A stretch of DNA of 64,000 nt from Aquificota bacterium (GTDB taxonomy: Bacteria > Thermosulfidibacterota > Thermosulfidibacteria > Thermosulfidibacterales > B14-G1): positions 62,001 through 126,000 of the forward strand of contig WFSL01000022.1 of NCBI GenBank assembly GCA_015486015.1. The letters run 5' to 3'. The translations under genes and the position numbers were made by a program. Of the stretch, positions 57,669 through 64,000 are shown piece by piece. The notes below the pieces were generated by a model. That model saw only the letters and a program-made list of their open reading frames with translations. It had not been told where the DNA came from and did no database searches. Positions within the stretch are counted from its first letter, which is position 1, and each line of letters begins with the position of its first letter.

Positions 57669-60349
57669 AAATTTTTGATATTTTAAGGGCGAAGTCCCCG
57701 GATGAAATGGGACAAGTAGAGTCCCTCAAAGAACATCTTCAAGGTTGTCTTAAACAGGTGGTAACTATTCATGATGTAATCAAAAATACGGAATCTTTTA
57801 TTGGATTTGAACTTCTCAAGGATGAAAGCCAGCGAAAACGGTTCTTCAAAGCATTGGTTAAAGCGGCTATTTTGCACGATTTCGGAAAGATAGATTACAG
57901 ATTTCAGCGAAAAATGTTCACCAGAAACGAAAGAGAAAGCTCGAACGAGTTCCAAGATATAAAGGAATTTTTCAAAGGATTTACCGATGTCCACTTTACT
58001 CGTCATGAGGTTCTCTCAGCTATTTTTGCCTCTCTATTGCTAAAAAATAGCGAATGGAATGATAAAATCATCACGGCTATCTTACTTCATCATTATAATA
58101 AATATTACATTGATTTAGTAAGCTTTCCGGAATTTATAGTTGAGGATCACTCATCCCAGCTTGTAAAATATCTTGAATTCACTGAACAACATAAGGATGA
58201 CTTTGAGTCTTCTTACTCGAATCTATTGGATATATTTGCTCAGGAGTTTCATGAGCATGATTTTGTAGTTGAGGCAATAGATGAACTCAAAGAAGACTGT
58301 GATTGGAATAAAATCCCCCATGCGAAAAAAAAACTTGAGGAAGATAAAGATGATCTTTCGGATTTCACGTGGTTCTATGAACCTCCAAATACTATGGGAA
58401 AGGAAATTTCTCAGTTCGATGATGAACTATTAGATTTTCTTTTGCTCCTTGGGTCACTGAGAAGAGCAGATTATGCCTCAAGTGGAAAAGTCGATGTCGA
58501 AGTCGGCCCGGTATCCGAGTTACTCGATTTTGATAAGCTTGTTAAAAAGATTGAACATCGGATACAGTCTATAAAGGAGAAAGATCCTGATGTGTTTTTC
58601 TGGCAAAAGCACTATTTTGAAAAAGAAAGTACGCCCAAAAGGCTGGTTTTGATTGCGCCAACTGGTTCTGGCAAAACGGAGTTTTCTATCCTTTGGGCTA
58701 CTAGTCACTGTAGAAAGTTCATTTATACCATTCCACTACGAGTTGCTCTTAATGACCTTTTTGAAAGGTTCAAGGGAACAGAGGGCTATTTTGACAAGAA
58801 ATCCGTTGATATTCTTCATTCAACCTCTTTTATCGAATATCTTAAAGAAGAAGGTGAAAACTATACAGACATCGAAAGGAAAATAACTTCGGCTAAACTT
58901 CTTTCCTTGCCAGTTATGCTCGCTACACCCGATCAGGTCTTTCTAACCTCTTTGAATTATTATGGTTCTGATAAGATTATGGCAGTGTACCCAATAAGCA
59001 ACATCGTTATTGACGAGGTACAAACCTATGATCCTGAGATGGCGGCTGTAATCATAAGGACTCTCCAGCTTATAAATTCACTCAAAGGGAATATTCTCGT
59101 AATGACAGCTACATTCCCACCATATTTTGGAAAATATTTCAGTGAAATGGGATTTTCGACAGTGGATACAACTGCTTCTGATCTGAATGAGAAAATCAAA
59201 AATCTCAAAAGAAAAAGACATAGAATTGAGGTTATAGAGAATAGCATCTTTAAGTATGGCGAAACTAAGAGATCCATGGAACCCATAAATGGTGCTTTGG
59301 AAAAAATCAAAAAATGCATAGAAACAAAGCAAAACGCTCTTATCGTGCTGAATAATGTGAGAAAAGCAATTAAGCTCTACAAATATCTTAAAAGTGATAG
59401 GAATAAAGATTCCATTTTTCTTCTGCACTCCAGAATTGTAGAAGAATATAAGACCAAACGGATAGGGAAAGCCAGAGAACGGATCAATGAGGGTAAAAAG
59501 GTCATTTTTATAGCCACTCAAGTTGTCGAAGCGTCAGTGGATCTGGACTTCGACTTCATGATAACCGAGATATCAACAATCGATAGCCAGATTCAGCGCT
59601 GGGGCAGAGTTTACAGGTCAAGAAGTGAAGACTATGGATTCGAAGAAGCTAATATTATAATTTTTGCTGGACAAGAAGAGAATGGAAATATTAACTTTGA
59701 CAAAGGAACAACTGCTGTTTATGATCGAGATGTTCTCGAAAAAACGAGGAGTATTTTGTTAGAGTATCAAGGGCGTTATTTAAGCTATACCGAAGAGAAG
59801 GAGATGGTTGAGAAAACCTTCGAAAAGGAAATAGATGGAATACCATTAAAAGAAAAATTCGAATCCGAAATAGATAAGATTCTTGAGTTTCTTAAATTTT
59901 ATACTACGTCCAAGAAAAGCGAAGCACAAAGAATATTCAGAAAAATCGCAGGAATAACAGCCGTAGTCCCAGCCCTGATGAAGGAAGATGCTACTGACGA
60001 GGAGAAATGGTTAAAAAAATTTGCCGAAATCATTGAAATCCAAAAAGGAATCGGCGAAGATTGGAAGTGGGAAGAAATTATCAAAGAACTTCAAAAAGAA
60101 GGATTTTCCCGAGGAGAGTCAGATGCTAAATGGTACTTAAAGGCTAAAATGTATGAATATTCTGTTAGCGTTCCGGCTTATAACGTTTCGGCTTATAAAA
60201 GAGAACTACTTTCAAGGCTTTCTCATGAGTTCAAAGGCTTCTGGGTCCTGAAACTCAAAGAAGGAGAAATAGAAAAACTCAAAGAATTTGGCTTAGATAT
60301 ACTCGAGGAATTTGAAAACATCGAAGAAGAGCTTGATTCAGCAATCTGA
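57659..60349 (+). CDS. cas3: CRISPR helicase-nuclease Cas3
   Basis: Cas3 degrades target DNA after Cascade binding. The 896-residue protein fuses an N-terminal HD nuclease (about 25-290; AAILHDFGKIDYRFQRK, FTRHEVLSAIF, ILLHHYNKYY) to a superfamily 2 helicase: Walker A APTGSGKTEF, motif II VIDEVQTYDPEM, motif III MTATFPPYFG and motif VI IDSQIQRWGRVYR. The DEVQ motif replaces the more common DExH. GGAGG precedes ATG. It ends the AT-rich effector block. Confidence 0.94.
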   Translation: MAIEIFDILRAKSPDEMGQVESLKEHLQGCLKQVVTIHDVIKNTESFIGFELLKDESQRKRFFKALVKAAILHDFGKIDYRFQRKMFTRNERESSNEFQDIKEFFKGFTDVHFTRHEVLSAIFASLLLKNSEWNDKIITAILLHHYNKYYIDLVSFPEFIVEDHSSQLVKYLEFTEQHKDDFESSYSNLLDIFAQEFHEHDFVVEAIDELKEDCDWNKIPHAKKKLEEDKDDLSDFTWFYEPPNTMGKEISQFDDELLDFLLLLGSLRRADYASSGKVDVEVGPVSELLDFDKLVKKIEHRIQSIKEKDPDVFFWQKHYFEKESTPKRLVLIAPTGSGKTEFSILWATSHCRKFIYTIPLRVALNDLFERFKGTEGYFDKKSVDILHSTSFIEYLKEEGENYTDIERKITSAKLLSLPVMLATPDQVFLTSLNYYGSDKIMAVYPISNIVIDEVQTYDPEMAAVIIRTLQLINSLKGNILVMTATFPPYFGKYFSEMGFSTVDTTASDLNEKIKNLKRKRHRIEVIENSIFKYGETKRSMEPINGALEKIKKCIETKQNALIVLNNVRKAIKLYKYLKSDRNKDSIFLLHSRIVEEYKTKRIGKARERINEGKKVIFIATQVVEASVDLDFDFMITEISTIDSQIQRWGRVYRSRSEDYGFEEANIIIFAGQEENGNINFDKGTTAVYDRDVLEKTRSILLEYQGRYLSYTEEKEMVEKTFEKEIDGIPLKEKFESEIDKILEFLKFYTTSKKSEAQRIFRKIAGITAVVPALMKEDATDEEKWLKKFAEIIEIQKGIGEDWKWEEIIKELQKEGFSRGESDAKWYLKAKMYEYSVSVPAYNVSAYKRELLSRLSHEFKGFWVLKLKEGEIEKLKEFGLDILEEFENIEEELDSAI

Positions 60350-60477
60350 ATGAGAGCGATTTTCTCATATCTGCGCATGTGTATGCCTGTATCCTGGTCC
60401 CCTTGAAAGGCTGTAGCACTACAAGTAGGTTTTTCCCCCTTGCTTTCTCTGAATAACCCTGCTAAATTTTGGATACT

Positions 60478-61743
60478 ATGAAAAATAGCAGGGATAAAAT
60501 TTATATTCCAAGAACTTTAGAGGGAAAAATTCTAAGGCTCCTGGACACCCCGGAGATCATTGCCATCTTCGGGGCCCGGCAGGTGGGAAAGACCACGCTG
60601 ATGAAGCACGTCTTCGACAGTCTTGAAGAGCCCAAAATCTTTTTGGACTTTGAGGACCCAGAGCTGGTGAGCCTTTTTGATGAAGATGTAAAGGCCTTTG
60701 CCAGGCTTTATGTGGAGGGCAGGAAGTACGTGTTCATAGACGAGTTTCAGCACAGCAGCGTGGGAGGGAAGCATCTAAAGTTTCTCTATGATCACTATTC
60801 CGCCAAATTTCTCATTTCTGGCTCTTCGAGCCTTGAGCTTGCCGTTAAAGCAGCTTCGGCATTGGTGGGCAGAATCTTTATCTTGGAGCTTTACCCCCTG
60901 AGCTTCCAGGAGTTGTTGTCCTATAGGGCTCCCCGGCTCTTTTCATTACTTCAGGAAAAGATTTCCGGGAATGAAGGATTGCCGCGGGTCCTTCACTCTC
61001 AGTTTATGGATTTACTGGAGGAGTTCACTTTATGGGGAGGATACCCAAGGATAGCCACAGCCCGGGACAGGGAAGAGAAAATTCAGGTACTGAAGGGCAT
61101 TCTTTCCACGTATTTGCTGAGAGACATACAGGGGTTTTTTAGACTGGCCACGGAATCTGGCTTTCAAAAGTTATTAAAGGCTTTGGCCCTTCAAGTCGGC
61201 GGTCTGGTTAGATATGGGGAACTTTCCCAGGTTTCAGGGCTTTCCTACTCTGCTCTTAAAAAGCATCTATCCATCTTAGAAGAGACCTATGTAACTTCCT
61301 TAGCCCGTCCCTTTTTCACGAATAGGCGTTTGGAGGTTGTGAAAAACCCTAAAATCTATTTCCAGGATCTGGGGATAAGGAACTACCTGTGCAAGGATTT
61401 TCGGAACTGGGAGGTGAGGACTGATAGGGGAGCTCTAATTGAGAACTTTGTGGCCTCTGAGCTTTTAAAAAAGGGGGTATCTTTGCGCTTCTGGAGAACA
61501 AAATCTGGAGGAGAAGTGGATTTTGTGATTCAGGGAAATGGAGAGGTCACCCCTGTAGAGGTGAAGTCAGGAGTGGCCACTACCCCTGGAAAGTCCCTTG
61601 TGAGCTTCATAAGAAGATACAGACCTCCCAGAGCCTATGTGTTTCATTCTGGTGGCGTATCTTCCCTGACAGTGAGCGATACTAAGGTCTGGTTCTGGCC
61701 TTTGTATGCCGTTCCTTGTCTAGGAGACGGAGGTGCACAGTGA
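60478..61743 (+). CDS. AAA ATPase with DUF4143 domain, inserted in the cas run
   Basis: The product, about 421 residues, has Walker A FGARQVGKTTLMKH, Walker B KYVFIDEFQHSS and a C-terminal DUF4143 region with RTKSGGEVDFVIQGNGEVTP then VEVKSG, a PD-(D/E)XK-like nuclease pattern. I start at ATG 60478 rather than TTG 60469. These ATPases are widespread and of unclear function. The last four bases overlap the cas4 start, so it is translated with cas4. It could be a cargo gene or a defence helper. Confidence 0.85.
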   Translation: MKNSRDKIYIPRTLEGKILRLLDTPEIIAIFGARQVGKTTLMKHVFDSLEEPKIFLDFEDPELVSLFDEDVKAFARLYVEGRKYVFIDEFQHSSVGGKHLKFLYDHYSAKFLISGSSSLELAVKAASALVGRIFILELYPLSFQELLSYRAPRLFSLLQEKISGNEGLPRVLHSQFMDLLEEFTLWGGYPRIATARDREEKIQVLKGILSTYLLRDIQGFFRLATESGFQKLLKALALQVGGLVRYGELSQVSGLSYSALKKHLSILEETYVTSLARPFFTNRRLEVVKNPKIYFQDLGIRNYLCKDFRNWEVRTDRGALIENFVASELLKKGVSLRFWRTKSGGEVDFVIQGNGEVTPVEVKSGVATTPGKSLVSFIRRYRPPRAYVFHSGGVSSLTVSDTKVWFWPLYAVPCLGDGGAQ

Positions 61744-62243
61744 AATCAGTTTCAACTGGTAGAATAAACGCCACCATTTTTTATGCCTATCAGGTCTGTC
61801 CCCGGGAGGCGTGGTTTTACTTCCATCATATAAATCCAGCTCAGGACCACGAGTTGCTGGATCTGGGGCGTATTGTGCATGAGTTTTCATATCAGAGGGA
61901 CAGAAAAGAGATTTTCGTGGACAATCTTCTGAAAATAGATCTTTTGAGAGGTGAGCTGGTGGCTGAGGTGAAGCGGACCTCTCGCCATATCAACGCGGCC
62001 CGTTTGCAGTTGGCTTATTATCTTTGCTACCTCAAACACGAGAAGGGTTTGGAATTTGATGGCGTTCTACTTTTTCCTAAGGAACGGAAGACAGAAAGGG
62101 TGAAGCTTACCCCGGAGCTGGAGGGAGAAGTCGAAGGTCTTATGAAAGAGATGATGCCAGTTCTGTTGGCAGAGGAGCCTCCACAGGTCAGGAAGATTAA
62201 GTATTGTAAGTCCTGTTCTTTCAATGAATTGTGCTGGGGATAA
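61740..62243 (+). CDS. cas4: CRISPR adaptation exonuclease Cas4
   Basis: Cas4 trims prespacers and sets PAM-oriented integration. The product, about 167 residues, has YAYQVCPREAWFYFHH, the RecB-like core ELVAEVKRTSRHINAARLQL and the C-terminal cysteines KIKYCKSCSFNELCWG; with the N-terminal Cys these give four ligands for a 4Fe-4S cluster. GGAGGTGCACA precedes GTG 61740. The DUF4143 stop overlaps it by four bases. Base composition matches cas1 and cas2. Confidence 0.92.
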   Translation: MKSVSTGRINATIFYAYQVCPREAWFYFHHINPAQDHELLDLGRIVHEFSYQRDRKEIFVDNLLKIDLLRGELVAEVKRTSRHINAARLQLAYYLCYLKHEKGLEFDGVLLFPKERKTERVKLTPELEGEVEGLMKEMMPVLLAEEPPQVRKIKYCKSCSFNELCWG

Positions 62244-62362
62244 GAATGTTTCTGCCCCAAGAATGGTTGTCTAAGGGGAGATGCAGTAAAAAAGGGGCCT
62301 TACCGTTATTGCGTGAGGGTTGTTGAAGCATATATGAGTTCAGGTATGAAGGATTTGGGGGT

Positions 62363-62590
62363 GTGGAAATGGGTATTATTGCCGATGGAATAGAGGTGAA
62401 CCCCGAGATTTGCCATGGCAAACCCGTCATTGCCGGGACAAGGGTACCAGTCCACATGATTCTTGGATTGTTGGCGGAGGGACTTACCCCAGAGGAGATT
62501 ATAGAGAACTATTACGATCATATAACTAAAGAAGATATCCTGGCCTGTCTCAGGTATGCGAAGTCCCTTGCAGTGTTCACAATATGCTGA
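62363..62590 (+). CDS. DUF433 family protein (probable antitoxin)
   Basis: The 75-residue protein has IEVNPEICHGKPVIAGTRVP and GLTPEEIIENYYDHITKEDI, a clear DUF433 signature, a small winged-helix-type protein often paired with DUF5615 PIN-like toxins. The start is GTG 62363 or ATG 62369. It lies between cas4 and cas1. The toxin gene expected downstream appears cut to a stub. Confidence 0.85.
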   Translation: MEMGIIADGIEVNPEICHGKPVIAGTRVPVHMILGLLAEGLTPEEIIENYYDHITKEDILACLRYAKSLAVFTIC

Positions 62591-62673
62591 AGCTGGTGCT
62601 TTCAAATGAGAGAGTTTTTGAGAGCAAGCTCTTTATAGTGGACGCTAATAAGTACCGGATAAGAAGAGAATAG
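62584..62673 (+). pseudogene. Stub of a DUF5615-like toxin C-terminus
   Basis: From ATG 62584 the frame reads MLKLVLSNERVFESKLFIVD then ANKYRIRRE and a stop. The end resembles the last strand of DUF5615 proteins (a hydrophobic run followed by a basic RIR-like tail). It overlaps the DUF433 stop, where a toxin would begin, and the rest of the domain is missing. The match is weak. Confidence 0.35.
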
Positions 62674-62732
62674 AGGCACTTAATGAGTGAACCAACCGCA
62701 TTGTTGTTTTAAGCCTCGATTGTGAGGAGTCG

Positions 62733-63725
62733 ATGAAGCGGGTTCTATACATCTTTTCAGACGGTGAGCTGAAGCGGGAGGGCAACACCCTTATCCTCGT
62801 CTCTGATGAGGGTAAGAAGGTGATGCCTGTGGAGACGGTGGAAGCTCTCTGTGTTTTCTCGGAGGTGTCCCTCAATAAGCGCTTTTTGGAGTTTCTCACC
62901 AGGAAGCACGTAATTCTTCACTTTTTTAATCATTATGGCTACTATGTGGGGACCTACTATCCCCGGGAGCACATGAACTCAGGGCTCATTATTCTGAAGC
63001 AGGCCCAGCACTTTCTCAAAGACGAATGGCGCGTGGGCCTGGCCCGGGCCTTTGTCTATGGGGCTATGGCCAATATGCTCTTTGTGCTGCGGACTTATGC
63101 CTCCCGTGGGAAGGAACTCGAGGAACAGATTGCCCTTCTCGAGGCCCAGATGGGGAAGATCCACGAGGCCAACAACACCACTCAGCTCATGGCAGTGGAG
63201 GGACAGGCCCGGGAGATCTACTACACGGCCTTTGACGCCATCACCGAGAATCCCGATTTTTCCTTTGAAGTGCGCTCCAGAAGACCCCCGGCTAACAGGA
63301 TGAATGCCCTGATCTCTTTTGGAAACTCCCTTCTTTACGTGACGGCTCTATCCGAGATTTACCGCACTCACCTGGATCCCCGGATCGGATACCTCCATGA
63401 GACCAACCAGCGCTCTTTTACTCTGAATCTGGATATAACCGAAATTTTTAAGCCTCTGATAGTGGACCGGGTGATATTCGCCTTGGTGAACAGACGGGAG
63501 ATTAAACCCGGGGATTTTTCAGAGGAGCTTGAAGGGGTCTATTTAAAGGAACGGGGCAGGAAAAAGTTTATCGAGGCTTTTGAGCAGCGTTTGGCCGAAA
63601 CAGTGATGCACAAAGGGTTGGGGCGGAAGGTTTCCCACAGAAGGCTTATACGACTGGAATGCTACAAGCTTTATCGCCATTTCCTGGAAGGGGAGCCCTA
63701 TGTGCCTTATGTGAGGACCCGGTGA
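62733..63725 (+). CDS. cas1: CRISPR integrase Cas1
   Basis: Cas1 integrates new spacers with Cas2. The 330-residue product has LYIFSDGELKREGNTL, the N-terminal beta domain and the metal residues: Glu in MAVEGQAREIYY, His in DPRIGYLHETNQR and acidic DITEIFKPLIVDRV. This is the I-B type Cas1 pattern. TGAGGAG precedes ATG. It overlaps cas2 by one base. Confidence 0.96.
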   Translation: MKRVLYIFSDGELKREGNTLILVSDEGKKVMPVETVEALCVFSEVSLNKRFLEFLTRKHVILHFFNHYGYYVGTYYPREHMNSGLIILKQAQHFLKDEWRVGLARAFVYGAMANMLFVLRTYASRGKELEEQIALLEAQMGKIHEANNTTQLMAVEGQAREIYYTAFDAITENPDFSFEVRSRRPPANRMNALISFGNSLLYVTALSEIYRTHLDPRIGYLHETNQRSFTLNLDITEIFKPLIVDRVIFALVNRREIKPGDFSEELEGVYLKERGRKKFIEAFEQRLAETVMHKGLGRKVSHRRLIRLECYKLYRHFLEGEPYVPYVRTR

Positions 63726-63991
63726 TGTTTGTGATTTTGGTGTACGATGCTGGGGAGAAAAGGGTGCAGAAGTTTCACAGAATCTGCCGCCGCTACCTTA
63801 CCTGGGTGCAGCTCTCGGTCTTCGAGGGAGAGCTCACCAATGCTCAGTTGGAGAGACTGAAGGCTGAGCTTCGGGAGGTCATGGAATCCGAGGAGGATTC
63901 GGTCATCTTTTATGCCTTCAGGACTCAGAGGTATTTCTCCAGGGAAGTAATGGGGAGGGAGAAAGGCGATCCAGGAGAGATATTCCTTTGA
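63725..63991 (+). CDS. cas2: CRISPR Cas2
   Basis: The 88-residue protein MFVILVYDAGEKRVQKFHRI has the beta-strand with the Asp of VYDAGEKR and FYAFRTQRYFSREVMG, typical of Cas2. It is the structural bridge of the Cas1-Cas2 complex. It ends nine bases before the window edge. A CRISPR array would normally follow on this side, but none is within the window. Confidence 0.95.
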   Translation: MFVILVYDAGEKRVQKFHRICRRYLTWVQLSVFEGELTNAQLERLKAELREVMESEEDSVIFYAFRTQRYFSREVMGREKGDPGEIFL

Positions 63992-64000
63992 AGGGGTACC

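Noticed and set aside
58990-59040. DEVQ motif in Cas3 as a sign of inactivity
   Set aside because: Q-type variants occur in active Cas3 proteins of type I systems, and all other helicase and HD motifs are intact.
60349-60366. TGAGA ... TCTCA hairpin after cas3
   Set aside because: Only a 5-bp stem with no T-run; not enough for a terminator call.

Overview
The window looks like chromosome of a Gram-negative, probably anaerobic and possibly thermophilic bacterium, Desulfobacterota-like (formerly Deltaproteobacteria). This placement is an inference from gene content: Tol-Pal genes, lipoproteins with lipoboxes, a 2-oxoacid:ferredoxin oxidoreductase, split GlyRS and PheRS, GatCAB tRNA amidotransferase, PPDK, a PrsK/PrsR-like regulator pair, and heavy use of AGG/AGA arginine codons. 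No rRNA or species marker is present, so the species is not named. Genes are very tightly packed; no stretch over 300 bases lacks a gene.

Layout. 1-1816 (minus): tRNA-Lys, tRNA-Glu and gatB, which runs off the left edge. 1919-9661 (plus): recN, half of a 2-oxoacid:ferredoxin oxidoreductase, glyS without glyQ, and ppdK, closed by a perfect 24-bp inverted repeat. 9710-18132 (minus): a compact pilus/type II secretion-like cluster with GspE, GspF, an ExeA-type ATPase fused to TPRs, two prepilins, a PrsR-like regulator lacking the AAA+ domain and a PrsK-like kinase. 18255-29544 (plus): glnB, rpiB, glyA, dCMP deaminase, nrdR, trkH, a CorC/HlyC protein, speB, rpmI, rplT, trkA, pheS, pheT. 29581-37829 (minus): an XRE regulator, then the run pcrA-gatC-gyrA-TPR lipoprotein-rnhB-yraN-iron-sulfur flavoprotein. 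37958-45952 (plus): dnaE, then tolQ-tolR-tolA-tolB-pal-cpoB. 45963-49236 (minus): hemG, hemH, a small membrane protein and a THEP1-type NTPase.

49514-63991 (plus) is the accessory region: a type I-B-like CRISPR-Cas locus, cas6 ... cas8-small subunit-cas7-cas5-cas3 ... cas4 ... cas1-cas2, interrupted three times. Between cas6 and cas8 lies a 3.1-kb island of HEPN/MNT and AbiEii-type toxin-antitoxin genes, some intact and some decayed. Between cas3 and cas4 sits a DUF4143 ATPase whose stop overlaps the cas4 start. Between cas4 and cas1 sits a DUF433 antitoxin-like gene with what looks like a stub of its toxin. The cas8-to-cas3 block is clearly more AT-rich than cas6, cas4, cas1 and cas2, so the effector module seems to have a different history from the rest. 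A separately encoded 113-aa protein after cas8 resembles the C-terminal helical end of Cas8 by eye and is my best candidate for an unusual, duplicated Cas11 small subunit. No CRISPR array lies in the window; it probably begins just past the right edge, after cas2.
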